Shown here one piece after another: positions 50,851 to 59,157 of a stretch of 64,000 bases of DNA. The stretch is from Simplicispira sedimenti. Lineage in GTDB: Bacteria > Pseudomonadota > Gammaproteobacteria > Burkholderiales > Burkholderiaceae_C. The position numbers and the translations under genes were made by a program. How positions within the stretch are numbered: position 1 is the first letter of the stretch; each line of letters begins with the position of its first letter. Location of the stretch: the NCBI RefSeq assembly GCF_022760965.1, contig NZ_JAKVIJ010000003.1, positions 124,001-188,000 of the forward strand, written 5' to 3'. Under the pieces are notes generated by a model that had not been told where the DNA came from, searched no databases, and saw nothing but the letters and a program-made list of their open reading frames with translations.

Positions 50851-51782
50851 CACAGGCCCAGGTTCTTCAGGCGGTTGGCCTGCTGGCGGTACACCGTGAC
50901 GGGATCGGTAGCGAACCAGTCGCGCAGACCCAGCACCTGGTTGACTTCGTCCAAATGGTTTTGCGAGTAGTCGCCCAGGTGTTTACCCAGGCGCGACGAG
51001 CAGGCAGACACCAGGCCGTCGTTGGCTTCGCCAAACACCAGGCCCAGCACGGCCAGGGGGGCGTCGCTCACGTCCAGCAGGTTGGTCAGCGTCTTGGTGC
51101 CGGTCCAGGAGTAGTAGCGCACGCCATTCACCAGTTCGGCGCCGTTGCCGCAGCCGCTGGTGGGTACACCGGCGGGGAAGCGCTGGTTGAACTTGGCGGA
51201 ACCAGCCGTGGTGAGCGAATCCAGCGCGGCCGTGGGCATTTGCGGCAGGCTGCTGCCGCCCGAGGTCAGGTTGATCAGGGTGACCAGGGCTTTGGCGGCA
51301 CCGTTCGCCACGCTCTCGCTGACGCTGCCTGCAGGTGCCACACCACGCATGATGTCGGCCACGCGCGAGCCGCGGTTCACGCCACCCACCGAGGTGACCG
51401 AGGCCACGAGCTGCGGCGCCACACCGGCCACGTAGCGCGTGGTGGGGCCGCCGTGAGAGTGGCCGATCAGGTTGACCTTGGACGCACCCGTGATGGCCAG
51501 GATGTTCTTCACCTGGGCCAGCAGTTGCTCGCCGCGCACCTCGGTGCTGTTGGCGGCCGACACCTGGGCCACATAGACCTTGGCGCCATCGCGGCGCAGC
51601 GCTTCGGGGATGCCGTAGAAGTAATCGACGCCCAGCGCCGAATCAAAGCCAAACAGCCCGTGCACCAGCACGATGGGGTAGCGCGTCTGGGTGTAGGTGC
51701 CTGCATGGGCGCCGTGCAACAGAGCGAGGGACGCACACGCGAACGCCAGGCCGCGCAGCGCGCGGCGAATGAAACCGGTCAT
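50850..51782 (-). CDS. lip: Secreted triacylglycerol lipase, family I (foldase-dependent)
   Basis: A 310-aa secreted lipase with a signal peptide (residues 1-27, cleavage after AHA). The catalytic Ser109 is in IGHSHGGPTT and the oxyanion region in YPIVLVHGLFGFDSALGVDYFYGIPEALRRDG. A late Asp (EANDGLVSACSSRLG) and His (SQNHLDEVNQVLG) match Pseudomonas/Burkholderia-type lipases, with two cysteines (SGCGNG and SACSS) for the disulfide. Export would be by Sec and then type II secretion after folding by LifO. Confidence 0.93.
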   Translation of the reverse strand: MTGFIRRALRGLAFACASLALLHGAHAGTYTQTRYPIVLVHGLFGFDSALGVDYFYGIPEALRRDGAKVYVAQVSAANSTEVRGEQLLAQVKNILAITGASKVNLIGHSHGGPTTRYVAGVAPQLVASVTSVGGVNRGSRVADIMRGVAPAGSVSESVANGAAKALVTLINLTSGGSSLPQMPTAALDSLTTAGSAKFNQRFPAGVPTSGCGNGAELVNGVRYYSWTGTKTLTNLLDVSDAPLAVLGLVFGEANDGLVSACSSRLGKHLGDYSQNHLDEVNQVLGLRDWFATDPVTVYRQQANRLKNLGL

Positions 51783-51938
51783 GAATGTCTCCTGTGGATT
51801 TTGTATTGCACAAAAACGAACGACCGTGCGTTTTTGTGGGATTTATTGTTGGGTAATCCATGGGTTATCACTATCGGGACATACCCGATACAAGGGCAAA
51901 GTGATCTCCGTGGATGGGTGGCGCGTAATAATTGCGTC

Positions 51939-52421
51939 ATGAATACTTCTGACGCATTGGACAAGCTGGATAGGGCTATATTGCGCTGTTTGCAGCACAA
52001 CGGCCGGGAAACCTACGAGGTGATTGGCGAGCAGGTGGGCCTGTCGCCCAGTGCCGTGCTGCGCCGTGTCAAGCGCCTGGAAGAGAGCGGCGTGATCGAT
52101 CGCTATGTGGCACTGGTGCGCCCCGAGGCGGTGGGCCTGGGGCTCACGGCCTACCTCAATGTGCGGCTGGAAAAGCACACCGAAACCCACAAGCGCAACC
52201 CCATGGATGTGTTTCGCGCCAGCGTGCAGACCTGGCCCGAGGTGGTGGAGTGCGCTTCACTGACCGGCGAAATGGACTACCTGCTGCGCGTGGTGGTGGC
52301 CGACATGGCGCACTACAGCCGCTTCATCATGGACACCTTGCTCAAGCACCCCAGCGTGCAGGATTGCAAGACCAGCTTCGTGCTCGACCGTGTGAAGACC
52401 ACCACGGCGGTACCGGTGTAA
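51939..52421 (+). CDS. Lrp/AsnC-family transcriptional regulator
   Basis: A 160-aa regulator with an N-terminal winged helix (LDRAILRCLQHNGRETYEVIGEQVGLSPSAVLRRVKRLEESGVI) and a RAM effector domain (VVECASLTGEMDYLLRVVVADM). Start ATG 51939. It is divergent from the lipase gene across 156 bp. The target genes and the ligand are unknown. Upstream in-frame sequence in the lipase antisense is not coding. Confidence 0.92.
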   Translation: MNTSDALDKLDRAILRCLQHNGRETYEVIGEQVGLSPSAVLRRVKRLEESGVIDRYVALVRPEAVGLGLTAYLNVRLEKHTETHKRNPMDVFRASVQTWPEVVECASLTGEMDYLLRVVVADMAHYSRFIMDTLLKHPSVQDCKTSFVLDRVKTTTAVPV

Positions 52422-52632
52422 AGGCCAACACCGCGCGTGGCCTGGTGAAGGGTCACGGGCAGCGCATCGGAGACTCCCAACCTGTCTCCGTGCCGACACC
52501 TTGTGCTGGTGTGGGCAAGCGGGCTCTTTTGCAAGTCATTGATTTCATGCACTAAATTCGGGCTTGTGTTGAACTGTTGCAATGCAGCAAAAATGTCTTG
52601 GAATTGCCAGGGAAAACCCCTATATTGGTTCC
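52422..52632. other. Intergenic region with a candidate promoter abutting the next start codon
   Basis: 211 bp. The first half holds nothing I recognise. Near the end TTGGAA (52598-52603), 17 bases, TATATT (52621-52626) is a plausible sigma-70 promoter. Transcription would then begin at or within a base or two of the GNAT ATG at 52633, with no Shine-Dalgarno before it. Confidence 0.45.
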
Positions 52633-53367
52633 ATGACCGCAAACAACGAATGGCTTCAGGCCGCCTTGGACACTGCCGATCCCGTATCGACACGGGGAAA
52701 GGGCGGGCGCCCGCCTGGCGCCGCCAAGCATCTGATGGTGCCGATCCGTTCGCTGGGGCCCAGCCACCGCGAGCGCATCGCCAGGCATTTGTTCGCTTTG
52801 GATGCGGAAGATCGCTATCTGCGCTTTGGCTACCCGGCCAGTGACGAGCAGATCCGGCGCTATGTGGATCAGCTCGACTTTGACCGTGATGACATCTTCG
52901 GTATCTACAACCGTCGGCTCGAACTCATCGCGATGGCGCACCTGGCCTATACGCCCCTGCCCGAGCATGCGAACTGCGCCGAGTTCGGTGTTTCGGTGGC
53001 GCGCTGTGCACGCGGGCGCGGCTACGGGGCGCGGCTGTTCGACCGGGCCGTCATGCACGCGCGCAACGCGGGTGTGCGCATGGTCTTCATCCATGCGCTG
53101 ACCGAAAACACGGCCATGCTGCGCATCGCCAGCAATGCCGGGGCCGTGGTGCAGCGCGATGGCTCCGAATCAGAGGCGTTTCTGCAACTGCCGCCCCCCA
53201 ATCTGGACTCCCGCATGACCGAAATGGTCGAGCAGCAGTACGGCGAGGTGGACTACCAACTCAAGCGCCAGGCCAAGCAGTTCTGGGCCTTCCTGGCCAG
53301 CGTGCGCGGCATGGGGGATGAAGTGCGCGAAGGTGTGCGCAAGGCGCTGGGGTCCACCGATCGCTGA
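52633..53367 (+). CDS. GNAT-family N-acetyltransferase
   Basis: A 244-aa protein with a GNAT core at about 40-170: RYLRFGYPASDEQIRRYVDQLD, LIAMAHLAYTP, then the acetyl-CoA loop FGVSVARCARGRGYGARLFDRAVMHARNAGVRMVFIHAL. A C-terminal helical tail (VDYQLKRQAKQFWAFLASVRG) is added. Such proteins are frequent in Comamonadaceae and the substrate is unknown. ATG 52633 gives MTANNEW; an ATG at 52582 would add 17 residues. Confidence 0.82.
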   Translation: MTANNEWLQAALDTADPVSTRGKGGRPPGAAKHLMVPIRSLGPSHRERIARHLFALDAEDRYLRFGYPASDEQIRRYVDQLDFDRDDIFGIYNRRLELIAMAHLAYTPLPEHANCAEFGVSVARCARGRGYGARLFDRAVMHARNAGVRMVFIHALTENTAMLRIASNAGAVVQRDGSESEAFLQLPPPNLDSRMTEMVEQQYGEVDYQLKRQAKQFWAFLASVRGMGDEVREGVRKALGSTDR

Positions 53368-53415
53368 ACGCGGACCTCGGCACACGATCCGTGCCGTCAT
53401 GGCAAACCGTTATCT

Positions 53416-53683
53416 TAGTGTAGTGCTTCACTCTGATTGGTACTTTCAGAGCCCCGAAAAAGCTGCCCGGCTAGGCGCAGCGCGCGGGCAATGGTGGTGC
53501 CCTTGTCAAGCGCTGCAACGACGCTGGGCGGCTTTTTCGGGGCTCCCTTCGGGCCAGTGGCCAAGGGGCCATCTGCGTTGTTGCAGTGGCTTGACGTAAC
53601 CCGCTATGCCTGCGCCCCTGCGCCTAGCAGCTGACCCCTTGGCCACTGGCTGAAAGTGCCAATCAGAGTGAAGCACTACACTA
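53416..53683. mobile_element. 268-bp structured inverted-repeat element, copy 2
   Basis: Terminal inverted repeats of 34 bp (53416-53449 and 53650-53683) match at 33 of 34 positions. Inside, hairpin arms 53449-53463/53531-53545 (GAGCCCCGAAAAAGC) and 53553-53568/53635-53650 (GCCAGTGGCCAAGGGG) are perfect and separated by a CCTTCGG linker. The two loops are partly complementary to each other (GTCAAGCGCTGCAACGAC against the CGTTGTTGCAG...CTTGAC segment). Total length and arm spacing equal those of the element at 24220. No ORF belongs to it. It lies 39 bp upstream of corC. Confidence 0.85.
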
Positions 53684-53722
53684 GGGGCCTGTCCCACTAC
53701 CGCACGTCCTGCACCCTAGGCT

Positions 53723-54604
53723 GTGTCCGAACCACACCCTGCGCGCTCGCCTGAACGCGAAGACAAGCGCACGCTTCTGCAAAAACTGGTGGAGTTCATC
53801 CACCCTGGCCCCGACTCGGCCGAAGAGCTGATTGAAACCCTGGCCGAGGCCGAAAGCAACGACGTGATTGGCGCCGATTCGCGCGTCATGCTCGAACGCG
53901 TGATCCGCATGGCCGACATGACGGCGGGCGACGTGATGGTGGCGGCGCCGCGCATGGACCTGATCAACATCGATGCGCCGTATGACGAGATGCTGCACCT
54001 CATCATCAGCACCGCGCATTCGCGTTTTCCGGTGTACCAGGGTGAGCGCGAGAACATCATCGGCATCCTCATGGCCAAGGATTTGCTCAAGCTGCAGCGC
54101 GCGCCCGAGCTAAACATCCGTGCACTCCTGCGCCCGGCGGTGTTTGTGCCCGAGAGCAAGGGCCTCAACGATCTGTTGCGCGAATTCCGCGGCAATCGCA
54201 ACCACCTGGCTGTGGTCATCGACGAATTCGGCCGCGTGGCCGGGTTGGTCACCATCGAGGATGTGCTGGAACAGATCGTGGGAGAGATCGAGGACGAATT
54301 CGATATTCCCGAGGAAGAAGGCGACATCTTCGCGCTGGCCGACCGCACTTACCGCGTCAGCGGCGATACGCCGGTGGAGCGCGTCAGCGAGGCTTTCGGC
54401 GTGCAGGTTGTGGGCAGTGACGCCGACGAAGCATTCGACACCATCGGCGGTCTGATCGCCCACGAAATGGGCCATGTGCCGCGCCGGGGCGAGCAACTCG
54501 CGCTGTGCGGCCTGCAGTTCGTGGTGCTGCACACCAAGGGCGGGGCGGTGCGTTGGTTCAAGGTGGCGCCATTGCCGCCCGATTCGGCAGCGGCTGCCGG
54601 ATGA
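53723..54604 (+). CDS. corC: CorC/HlyC-type CBS-domain protein
   Basis: A 293-aa cytosolic protein of the CorC/YbeX group, with two CBS domains at about 65-190 (AGDVMVAAPRMDLINID, HSRFPVYQGERENIIGILMAKDLL, HLAVVIDEFGRVAGLVTIEDVLEQIVGEIEDEFD) and a C-terminal CorC_HlyC domain (YRVSGDTPVERVSEAFG). The family is linked to magnesium and cobalt efflux. The start is a GTG at 53723 with only a weak TAGG upstream. It overlaps lnt by four bases, the common ybeX-lnt order. The nearest upstream DNA is the 268-bp element. Confidence 0.9.
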   Translation: MSEPHPARSPEREDKRTLLQKLVEFIHPGPDSAEELIETLAEAESNDVIGADSRVMLERVIRMADMTAGDVMVAAPRMDLINIDAPYDEMLHLIISTAHSRFPVYQGERENIIGILMAKDLLKLQRAPELNIRALLRPAVFVPESKGLNDLLREFRGNRNHLAVVIDEFGRVAGLVTIEDVLEQIVGEIEDEFDIPEEEGDIFALADRTYRVSGDTPVERVSEAFGVQVVGSDADEAFDTIGGLIAHEMGHVPRRGEQLALCGLQFVVLHTKGGAVRWFKVAPLPPDSAAAAG

Positions 54605-56199
54605 CTTCCCCACGGTACGCGCCAGCGCAGCCCAGGCGCTGGCTGGCGCTGTGGTGGGCGGCCGCGGCTGGGGGGCTTCAGGCCGCGTCGCTCGCGTGGC
54701 CGGGCAACGGCCAGCCCTTGTGGTGGTTGCAGATGGCCTCGTTGGCCGTGCTCGCCTGGCTCCTGAGCGTTTCGCAGGGCTGGCGACGCGGTGCACTGCT
54801 GGGCGGTATGTTTGCCACGGCCTGGCTCACGGGTACCTTCTGGTGGCTCTATGTCTCCATGCACACCTACGGGGGCCTGGCGGCGCCCCTGGCCGCGGCT
54901 GCGGTGCTGGCGCTGGCAATGTTTCTGGGCAGCTACTATGCGCTGATTTCAGGGCTCTTTGTGCACTTTGCGACCAAGGGACGGGCGCAAAGTGCTATTG
55001 TTTTCGGAGCGTTTTGGTTGTTGGCCGAGCTGGCGCGTGGCGTCTGGTGGACGGGCTTTCCCTGGGGCGCAGGCGGCTATGCCCATGTGCAGGGGCCGCT
55101 GGCGGCGCTGGCGCGCTGGGTCGGTGTGTACGGCGTGGGCGCGGTGGCGGCTGCGTTGGCCATGTTGCTGGTGCAGGTACGCATGTCCGATCTGCGCAGC
55201 CTGCGGGCCTGGGCGCTGGTGTTGTTGCTCGGTGCCATTGGCGTAGCAGCCGCCCTGGATCGACACTGCGCCGTGGAGGCGTGCCACACCCCCATCCAGG
55301 GGCGCAAGACGCCAGTTCCCCTGGTTCTGCTGCAGGGCAACATCCCGCAGGACGAGAAGTTTGAACCCGGCTCCGGTGTGCCCATGGCCTTGCAGTGGTA
55401 CCGCGACCTGCTCCTGCAGCCGCACCGGGCGCTGGTCGTGGCACCCGAAACCGCCTTGCCGCTGTTGCCCCAGCAACTGCCTGAGGGCTACCTCCAGGGC
55501 CTGCAAGACCACTTTGCCCAGCCTGAGCGCGCGGCTCTCATTGGCCTGCCCCTGGGCAGCATGGAAGAGGGCTACACCAACTCGGTGATGGGGCTGCGCG
55601 CAGGGCAGAGCGAGGCGTACCGCTACGACAAACACCACCTTGTGCCTTTTGGCGAGTTCATCCCGCCTCTGTTCCGCTGGTTCACCGATCTGATGCGCAT
55701 CCCGCTGGGCGACTTCAACCGGGGCGCGCTGGTCCAGCCTACGTTCGACTGGCGCGGGGAGCGCTTTGCGCCCCACATCTGTTACGAGGACCTGTTTGGC
55801 GAGGAACTGGCTGCGCTGTTCGTCCAGCCCGGCAGGCCAGCGCCCACCGTGCTGGTGAACCTGAGCAACATCGGCTGGTTTGGCAACACGCTGGCCATCG
55901 ATCAGCACCTGGCCATTGCGCGCATGCGTGCGCTGGAGTTCGAGCGCCCCATGGTGCGTGCCACCAACACCGGCGCCACGGCCATCATCGACCACCGGGG
56001 CGTGGTCATGCACCAGTTGGCACGCCACGAGCGTGGTGTGCTGGTGGGGCAGGTGGAAGGGCGCGATGGTGCGCCCACACCCTATGCCCACTGGGCCGGG
56101 CGCTGGCGGCTCTGGCCGCTGTGGGCTCTGGGTGGGTTGGTGCTGATGATGGCTGCCCTGCGCAAGCGAGTGCCAAAGGGCCCAAGGCATACGGGATAA
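54601..56199 (+). CDS. lnt: Apolipoprotein N-acyltransferase
   Basis: Inner-membrane enzyme that adds the third acyl chain to lipoproteins. The 532-aa protein has six to seven N-terminal helices (residues about 13-215), then a periplasmic nitrilase domain. ALVVAPETALPLLP carries the catalytic Glu, YDKHHLVPFGEFIP the Lys, and HICYEDLFGEE the Cys, with a last TM helix near 505-525. ATG at 54601 overlaps corC. The segment around 54988-55015 resembles a half-copy of the small interspersed repeat (GTGCTATTGTTTTCGGAGC). Confidence 0.93.
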   Translation: MTSPRYAPAQPRRWLALWWAAAAGGLQAASLAWPGNGQPLWWLQMASLAVLAWLLSVSQGWRRGALLGGMFATAWLTGTFWWLYVSMHTYGGLAAPLAAAAVLALAMFLGSYYALISGLFVHFATKGRAQSAIVFGAFWLLAELARGVWWTGFPWGAGGYAHVQGPLAALARWVGVYGVGAVAAALAMLLVQVRMSDLRSLRAWALVLLLGAIGVAAALDRHCAVEACHTPIQGRKTPVPLVLLQGNIPQDEKFEPGSGVPMALQWYRDLLLQPHRALVVAPETALPLLPQQLPEGYLQGLQDHFAQPERAALIGLPLGSMEEGYTNSVMGLRAGQSEAYRYDKHHLVPFGEFIPPLFRWFTDLMRIPLGDFNRGALVQPTFDWRGERFAPHICYEDLFGEELAALFVQPGRPAPTVLVNLSNIGWFGNTLAIDQHLAIARMRALEFERPMVRATNTGATAIIDHRGVVMHQLARHERGVLVGQVEGRDGAPTPYAHWAGRWRLWPLWALGGLVLMMAALRKRVPKGPRHTG

Positions 56200-56280
56200 T
56201 GGGGGTCCGCCATGACATCCCGGGGGCGGGCACGATGAAAACCAGGGCGGCCCAGCCGCCGATGCGGAGCAAGACTGACA

Positions 56281-56802
56281 ATGGCCGAATCCTTTTCCTA
56301 TGACCAACTGATCGCCTCGGGCGAAGGCCGGCTGTTCGGCCCCGACAGCGGACGCCTGCCCTTGCCGCCCATGCTGATGTTCGATCGCATCACGCACATC
56401 GACAGCGACGGTGGGGCCCATGGCCTGGGCCGGATCGTGGCCGAACTGGACGTCAAGCCGGATCTGTGGTTCTTTGCCTGCCATTTCCAGGGGGACCCGG
56501 TCATGCCCGGTTGCCTGGGGCTGGACGCGATGTGGCAGCTCATCGGCTTCTACCTCACCTGGCTGCGCCTGCCGGGCCGGGGCCGCGCGCTGGGCGCGGG
56601 CGAGGTCAAGTTCACGGGCGAAGTGGGCCCCGATGTGAAGCTCGTCACCTACGAGATCGATATCAAGCGCGTCATCAAGCGCAAACTCAACATGGCCATC
56701 GGCGACGCACGCCTGCTCGCCGACGGCAAGGAAATCTACGTAGCCAATGACCTGCGCGTGGGCCTGTTTCTGCGCGAAGGCGACAGCAAGGAAGCGGCAT
56801 GA
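56281..56802 (+). CDS. fabA: 3-hydroxydecanoyl-ACP dehydratase/isomerase FabA
   Basis: Bifunctional dehydratase and trans-2/cis-3 isomerase that starts unsaturated fatty acid synthesis. The 173-aa protein has the active-site His68 in FFACHFQGDPVMPGCLGLDAMWQL, with Asp82. Length is as in E. coli. It overlaps fabB by four bases, the standard fabAB pair. The 81 bp upstream should carry the promoter, but I see no FabR-like or FadR-like site with confidence. Confidence 0.96.
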   Translation: MAESFSYDQLIASGEGRLFGPDSGRLPLPPMLMFDRITHIDSDGGAHGLGRIVAELDVKPDLWFFACHFQGDPVMPGCLGLDAMWQLIGFYLTWLRLPGRGRALGAGEVKFTGEVGPDVKLVTYEIDIKRVIKRKLNMAIGDARLLADGKEIYVANDLRVGLFLREGDSKEAA

Positions 56803-58022
56803 CCAAGAAGCGCGTAGTCATCACGGGCGCGGGCATCGTCTCGTGCATTGGCAACGATTGGGCCACGGTGGAGGCCTCGTTGCGCGCGGGCACGAGCGGC
56901 ATCAAGGCCGTGGAGAAGTTCACCGAACTGGGACTGCGCAGCCAGGTCGCGGGCGTGCCCGAGATCGACATCGAGGCGCGCATCGACCGCAAGCAATTGC
57001 GCTTCATGGGCGATGCCGCAGCCTACGCGCAGATTGCGCTCGAAGACGCGATCAAGCAGGCAGGTCTGACGCCCGAGCAAGTCAGCCACCCGCGCACCGG
57101 CCTCATCATGGGCTCGGGGGGCGGTTCGCCCGCCAACCAAATCGAGGCGGCCGATACACTGCGTGAAAAAGGCATCCGCCGCGTGGGCCCGTACCAGGTC
57201 ACGCGCTGCATGAGCAGCACCGTGTCGGCATGCCTGGCCACCAACTTCAAGGTCAAGGGCATCAACTACTCCATCACCTCGGCCTGCTCCACCTCGGCGC
57301 ACTGCATCGGCGCGGCGGCGCAGCAAATCGCCTGGGGGATGCAGGACGTGATGTTCGCCGGTGGCGGCGAGGAACTGTCCTGGGGCATGGCCCTGCTGTT
57401 CGACGGCATGGGCGCCATGTCCAGCAAGTACAACGCCACACCCGAGAAGGCTGCGCGCGCCTACGACGCCAACCGCGACGGCTTCGTCATCGCCGGTGGC
57501 GGCGGCGCCGTGGTGCTGGAGAGCCTGGAGCACGCCCAGGCGCGCGGCGCCACCATCCTGGCCGAAGTGGTGGGCTTTGGCGCCACCAGCGACGGTGAAG
57601 ACATGGTGGCCCCCTCGGGCGACGGCGCCATGGCCTGCATGAAGCAGGCCATGGAAGGGCTGGATGCGCCCATCGACTACATCAACACCCATGGCACTTC
57701 CACCCCCGTGGGCGACATGCAGGAAGTGCGCGCCATGCAGGCCGTGTTCGGCGACCAGGTGCCGCCGTTCTCGTCCACCAAATCGCTCACCGGCCACTCG
57801 CTGGGCGCCACGGGCGTGCAGGAGGCCATCTACTGCCTCATCATGCTGGGCAAGCAGTTCATCGCCGGTTCGGTCAACGTCGAAACCCCCGACCCGTTGC
57901 TGGGCGGCATGCCGCTGGTCACCCGCACGCGCGACGCCATTCTGAATACCGTGCTGTCCAACAGCTTTGGCTTTGGCGGCACCAACGCCAGCCTGGTGCT
58001 GCGTCGCTGGCAGGGCGCCTGA
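56799..58022 (+). CDS. fabB: 3-oxoacyl-ACP synthase I FabB
   Basis: Condensing enzyme that elongates the cis-unsaturated intermediates made by FabA. The 407-aa protein has the catalytic Cys163 in SACSTSAH and the two His residues H298 (NTHGTSTPVGD) and H333 (SLTGHSLGATG), plus FGFGGTNASLVL at the end. It is the last gene of the fabAB operon and is followed 26 bp later by a strong terminator. Confidence 0.96.
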   Translation: MTKKRVVITGAGIVSCIGNDWATVEASLRAGTSGIKAVEKFTELGLRSQVAGVPEIDIEARIDRKQLRFMGDAAAYAQIALEDAIKQAGLTPEQVSHPRTGLIMGSGGGSPANQIEAADTLREKGIRRVGPYQVTRCMSSTVSACLATNFKVKGINYSITSACSTSAHCIGAAAQQIAWGMQDVMFAGGGEELSWGMALLFDGMGAMSSKYNATPEKAARAYDANRDGFVIAGGGGAVVLESLEHAQARGATILAEVVGFGATSDGEDMVAPSGDGAMACMKQAMEGLDAPIDYINTHGTSTPVGDMQEVRAMQAVFGDQVPPFSSTKSLTGHSLGATGVQEAIYCLIMLGKQFIAGSVNVETPDPLLGGMPLVTRTRDAILNTVLSNSFGFGGTNASLVLRRWQGA

Positions 58023-58048
58023 TCCCCCCGCTGGCTTGAGCCAGTCTG

Positions 58049-58081
58049 CCCGCCTCTGCAACTGTGGGGGCGGGTTTTTTT
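58049..58081 (+). terminator. Rho-independent terminator after fabB
   Basis: CCCGCC (58049-58054), a loop of 14 bases, GGCGGG (58069-58074) and seven T residues. On the other strand the stem is not followed by a T-run, so it serves fabAB rather than the convergent LysR gene. Confidence 0.85.
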
Positions 58082-58084
58082 ACG

Positions 58085-58993
58085 TCATTTGCGTGTGTGG
58101 GGTGACAGCGCTGCGTGCAGCAGACCCGGCAGCATGGTGAGCATGCGTGTCGCATGAAGCCCCGGCGGATGGGCGCTGGCATGGTAGCTGTAGAGCGACA
58201 TGGGCGGTAAATCGGGCAGTTCCATGGCCACCATCTGGGCCGGGTCGAGCCGGGTGGCGGTGAGGAAGTCCACCACCGTCCAGCCCATGCCCAGACGCAC
58301 CAGCTCCAGCGCCAGACGCGAGGTCTGCACCTGAATGCCTGGGGTGCTGGGAGAGCCCAGGCGCCGTGCTGTGTCATCGATCGAACGGCGCATGGGGTCA
58401 TCGCCCACCAGTCGGATGACCGGCACCTGAGCCAGCCGCGCAGCCATGCTGGCCGCGCGGGGAGCGCTTTCCCACAGGCTGCGTGCCACAGCCAGCGAGA
58501 GGCGGCCGCTGACCAGCAGGTCGCTGTGGATCTGGGGGTGCGGGTGTTCAAAAAAGCCCAAGCCAAAGTCCACCCCGCGCGTAAGCAGCGCCTGGGTCAT
58601 CTGGTCCTGGTGGATGGTGCGCACCTCCACGCCCACCTGGGGGTGCTGCTGGGCATGCCGGCACAGCAGGGTGGGCAGGAATTCGTGGCTGATGGATGGA
58701 ATCGCCGCCAACCGCACCTCTCCTTGCTCTGCCGTGGCCAGGTTGCGTGCTGTGCGTTGCAGGGCATCCAGTTGACGGTGGATGTTGCCGGACTCCACGG
58801 CCAGCACCTGCGCTTCCGGTGTGGGCGTGAGGCCTGCCGGGGTGCGATCGAACAACCGGTATCCCAGTTGGAGCTCTGCGTGCGCAACGGCCTTGCTGAC
58901 GGCGGAGGGGGTGATGCACAGCAAGCGCGCGGCAGCGCTCATGCTGCCCGTCTGCAGCACCGCCTGAAAGACTTCGATCTGGCGCAGATTCAT
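58085..58993 (-). CDS. LysR-family transcriptional regulator
   Basis: A 302-aa LTTR: MNLRQIEVFQAVLQTGSMSAAARLLCITPSAVSKAVAHAE is the winged helix, followed by an effector domain (RLAAIPSISHEFLPTLLCRH). It resembles regulators of amino acid or opine use (OccR/NocR-like). It is divergent from the asparaginase gene across 164 bp, which makes asparagine or asparaginase control a reasonable guess. Confidence 0.88.
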   Translation of the reverse strand: MNLRQIEVFQAVLQTGSMSAAARLLCITPSAVSKAVAHAELQLGYRLFDRTPAGLTPTPEAQVLAVESGNIHRQLDALQRTARNLATAEQGEVRLAAIPSISHEFLPTLLCRHAQQHPQVGVEVRTIHQDQMTQALLTRGVDFGLGFFEHPHPQIHSDLLVSGRLSLAVARSLWESAPRAASMAARLAQVPVIRLVGDDPMRRSIDDTARRLGSPSTPGIQVQTSRLALELVRLGMGWTVVDFLTATRLDPAQMVAMELPDLPPMSLYSYHASAHPPGLHATRMLTMLPGLLHAALSPHTRK

Positions 58994-59157
58994 GCTGATG
59001 TGGTGTGAATTGGATTCATAAGGTAAAGGTAATTATTCCATTTGGTTGTGCTTTGATTTCTCATACGATGGATCACCCCCCAAGCTCCGGCCCAGCCGGA
59101 AGGGGGAGTGCACCACAGCAAGTGGTGGTACCAGAAGAACCCTTCGGAGACAACTTC
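58994..59157. promoter_or_regulatory. Divergent promoter region, LysR / asparaginase
   Basis: 164 bp, AT-rich between 58995 and 59065. TGGATTCAT near the LysR start and ATTATTCCA about 25 bp further on could be the two halves of an LTTR site. A GGAGA at 59146-59150 is the ribosome binding site of the asparaginase gene. Exact promoter boxes are not certain. Confidence 0.4.

Noticed and set aside
50664..52421. 585-aa plus-strand frame ending in the Lrp regulator
   Set aside because: Residues before 51939 are antisense to the lipase gene; the Lrp domain begins with its own ATG and has family length.
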